Assembly: GCA_016303095.1 (NCBI GenBank)
Contig: JAEDMH010000129.1
Span: 1 to 6,403 of the forward strand
Source: Lentisphaeria bacterium
GTDB lineage: Bacteria > Verrucomicrobiota > Lentisphaeria > Oligosphaerales > Oligosphaeraceae
DNA: 6,403 nt
Reading direction: 5' to 3'
A program made the translations under genes and the position numbers. Below are positions 6,235 through 6,403 of the stretch, in pieces. The notes below the pieces were generated by a model that was given only the letters and a program-made list of their open reading frames with translations, was not told where the DNA came from and did not search any database. Position 1 is the first letter of the stretch; the number at the start of each line of letters is the position of its first letter.

Positions 6235-6297
6235 CTCCCTCTCTTGCAATCCAGGCTCTTCTTGTCATATTAAGTCGCTTTCCGCAAGGAGGGGGAG
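6235..6297 (+). other. Long inverted repeat between the lipoprotein and the tRNA
   Basis: CTCCCTCTCTTGC (6235-6247) pairs with GCAAGGAGGGGGAG (6284-6297) as 13 base pairs with one G-U and one bulged G (6288). The loop is 36 bases. The first T-rich run after it, TTCTTTT (6307-6313), starts ten bases downstream, so this is not a classical terminator. It may end the lipoprotein message or shape the tRNA leader. Chance pairing of a pyrimidine-rich with a purine-rich stretch cannot be excluded. Confidence 0.45.
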
Positions 6298-6315
6298 AAA
6301 CGAAAATTCTTTTGG

Positions 6316-6403
6316 GGAGAGATGGCTGAGTGGTCTATGGCATCGGTCTTGAAAACCGACGAGGGGCAACCCTCCGTGGGTTCGAATCCCACTCTCTCCG
6401 CCA
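6316..6403 (+). tRNA. tRNA-Ser, anticodon UGA, with encoded CCA
   Basis: A complete 88-base class II tRNA folds in full. The acceptor stem is GGAGAGA (6316-6322) with TCTCTCC (6393-6399). The D stem is GCT with GGC (6339-6341). The anticodon stem TCGGT (6343-6347) pairs with ACCGA (6355-6359) and holds the loop CTTGAAA with anticodon TGA at 6350-6352. The long variable arm GAGGG/CCCTC (6361-6374) is typical of serine tRNAs. The T arm GTGGG/CCCAC carries the loop TTCGAAT. The discriminator is G6400, as expected for serine, followed by genomic CCA. It reads UCA and, by wobble, other UCN codons; TCA itself does not occur in the genes of this window. The tRNA ends exactly at the window edge, so what follows cannot be seen. 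Confidence 0.98.

Noticed and set aside
6244..6273. Possible tRNA promoter, TTGCAA with TATTAA 18 bases downstream
   Set aside because: Each hexamer matches only about four of six consensus positions, and the first overlaps one arm of the inverted repeat; too weak to call.
6316..6403. tRNA-Ser as an attachment site for an integrated element
   Set aside because: No integrase gene, no repeated copy of the tRNA 3' end and no mobile genes are visible in the window, and the downstream side is outside it.

Overview
This is a GC-rich bacterial chromosomal segment in which every gene lies on the + strand. Its core is the gene set for a 2-oxo acid (pyruvate-type) dehydrogenase multienzyme complex. 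The order is the 3' part of the E2 acyltransferase gene (1-1059, cut by the window edge), dihydrolipoamide dehydrogenase E3 (1149-2498), then a fused E1 alpha/beta decarboxylase (2604-5099). Behind them come a hotdog-fold acyl-CoA thioesterase of the YbgC/4HBT type (5266-5682), a small lipoprotein (5739-6197), and a complete tRNA-Ser(UGA) with encoded CCA (6316-6403) that ends exactly at the window edge. There is no gene-free stretch longer than 300 bases, and I see no mobile element, CRISPR array or rRNA.

The three complex genes work together. E1 decarboxylates a 2-oxo acid on thiamine diphosphate and passes the acyl group to the lipoyl arm of E2. E2 transfers it to CoA, and E3 reoxidises the lipoyl arm with NAD+. 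The lipoyl domains must lie upstream of the window, because the E2 frame is open at base 1 and the visible part begins in an Ala/Pro linker just before the E3/E1-binding domain. The substrate is not fixed by the sequence: pyruvate, a branched-chain 2-oxo acid and acetoin-type substrates all use this architecture. The E1 is unusual, with alpha and beta halves in one 831-residue chain, an extra segment of about 32 residues in the alpha half, and a divergent thiamine-diphosphate motif. The E2 carries two consecutive peripheral-subunit-binding-like domains and an altered active-site motif (NHMVVDG).

The junctions are rich in structure. A perfect 8-bp hairpin followed by T-rich sequence sits between E3 and E1. 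A 12-bp hairpin sits just before the thioesterase start, and other purine/pyrimidine inverted repeats lie between E2 and E3, after E1, and before the tRNA. These suggest that the genes are not simply one uninterrupted transcript. None of the five coding regions (about 1,920 codons) contains TCA, TTA or CTA, which explains a spurious antisense open frame of more than 4 kb.

The host cannot be named firmly. High GC with strong C/G-ending codon bias, mixed Shine-Dalgarno use, a fused E1 and a CCA-encoding tRNA suggest a Gram-negative-type bacterium, given the outer-membrane-style lipoprotein and YbgC-like thioesterase. A member of the Verrucomicrobiota/Lentisphaerota group is my low-confidence guess. 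I saw no clearly novel system; the most unusual content is the divergent E1/E2 pair and the intergenic hairpins.
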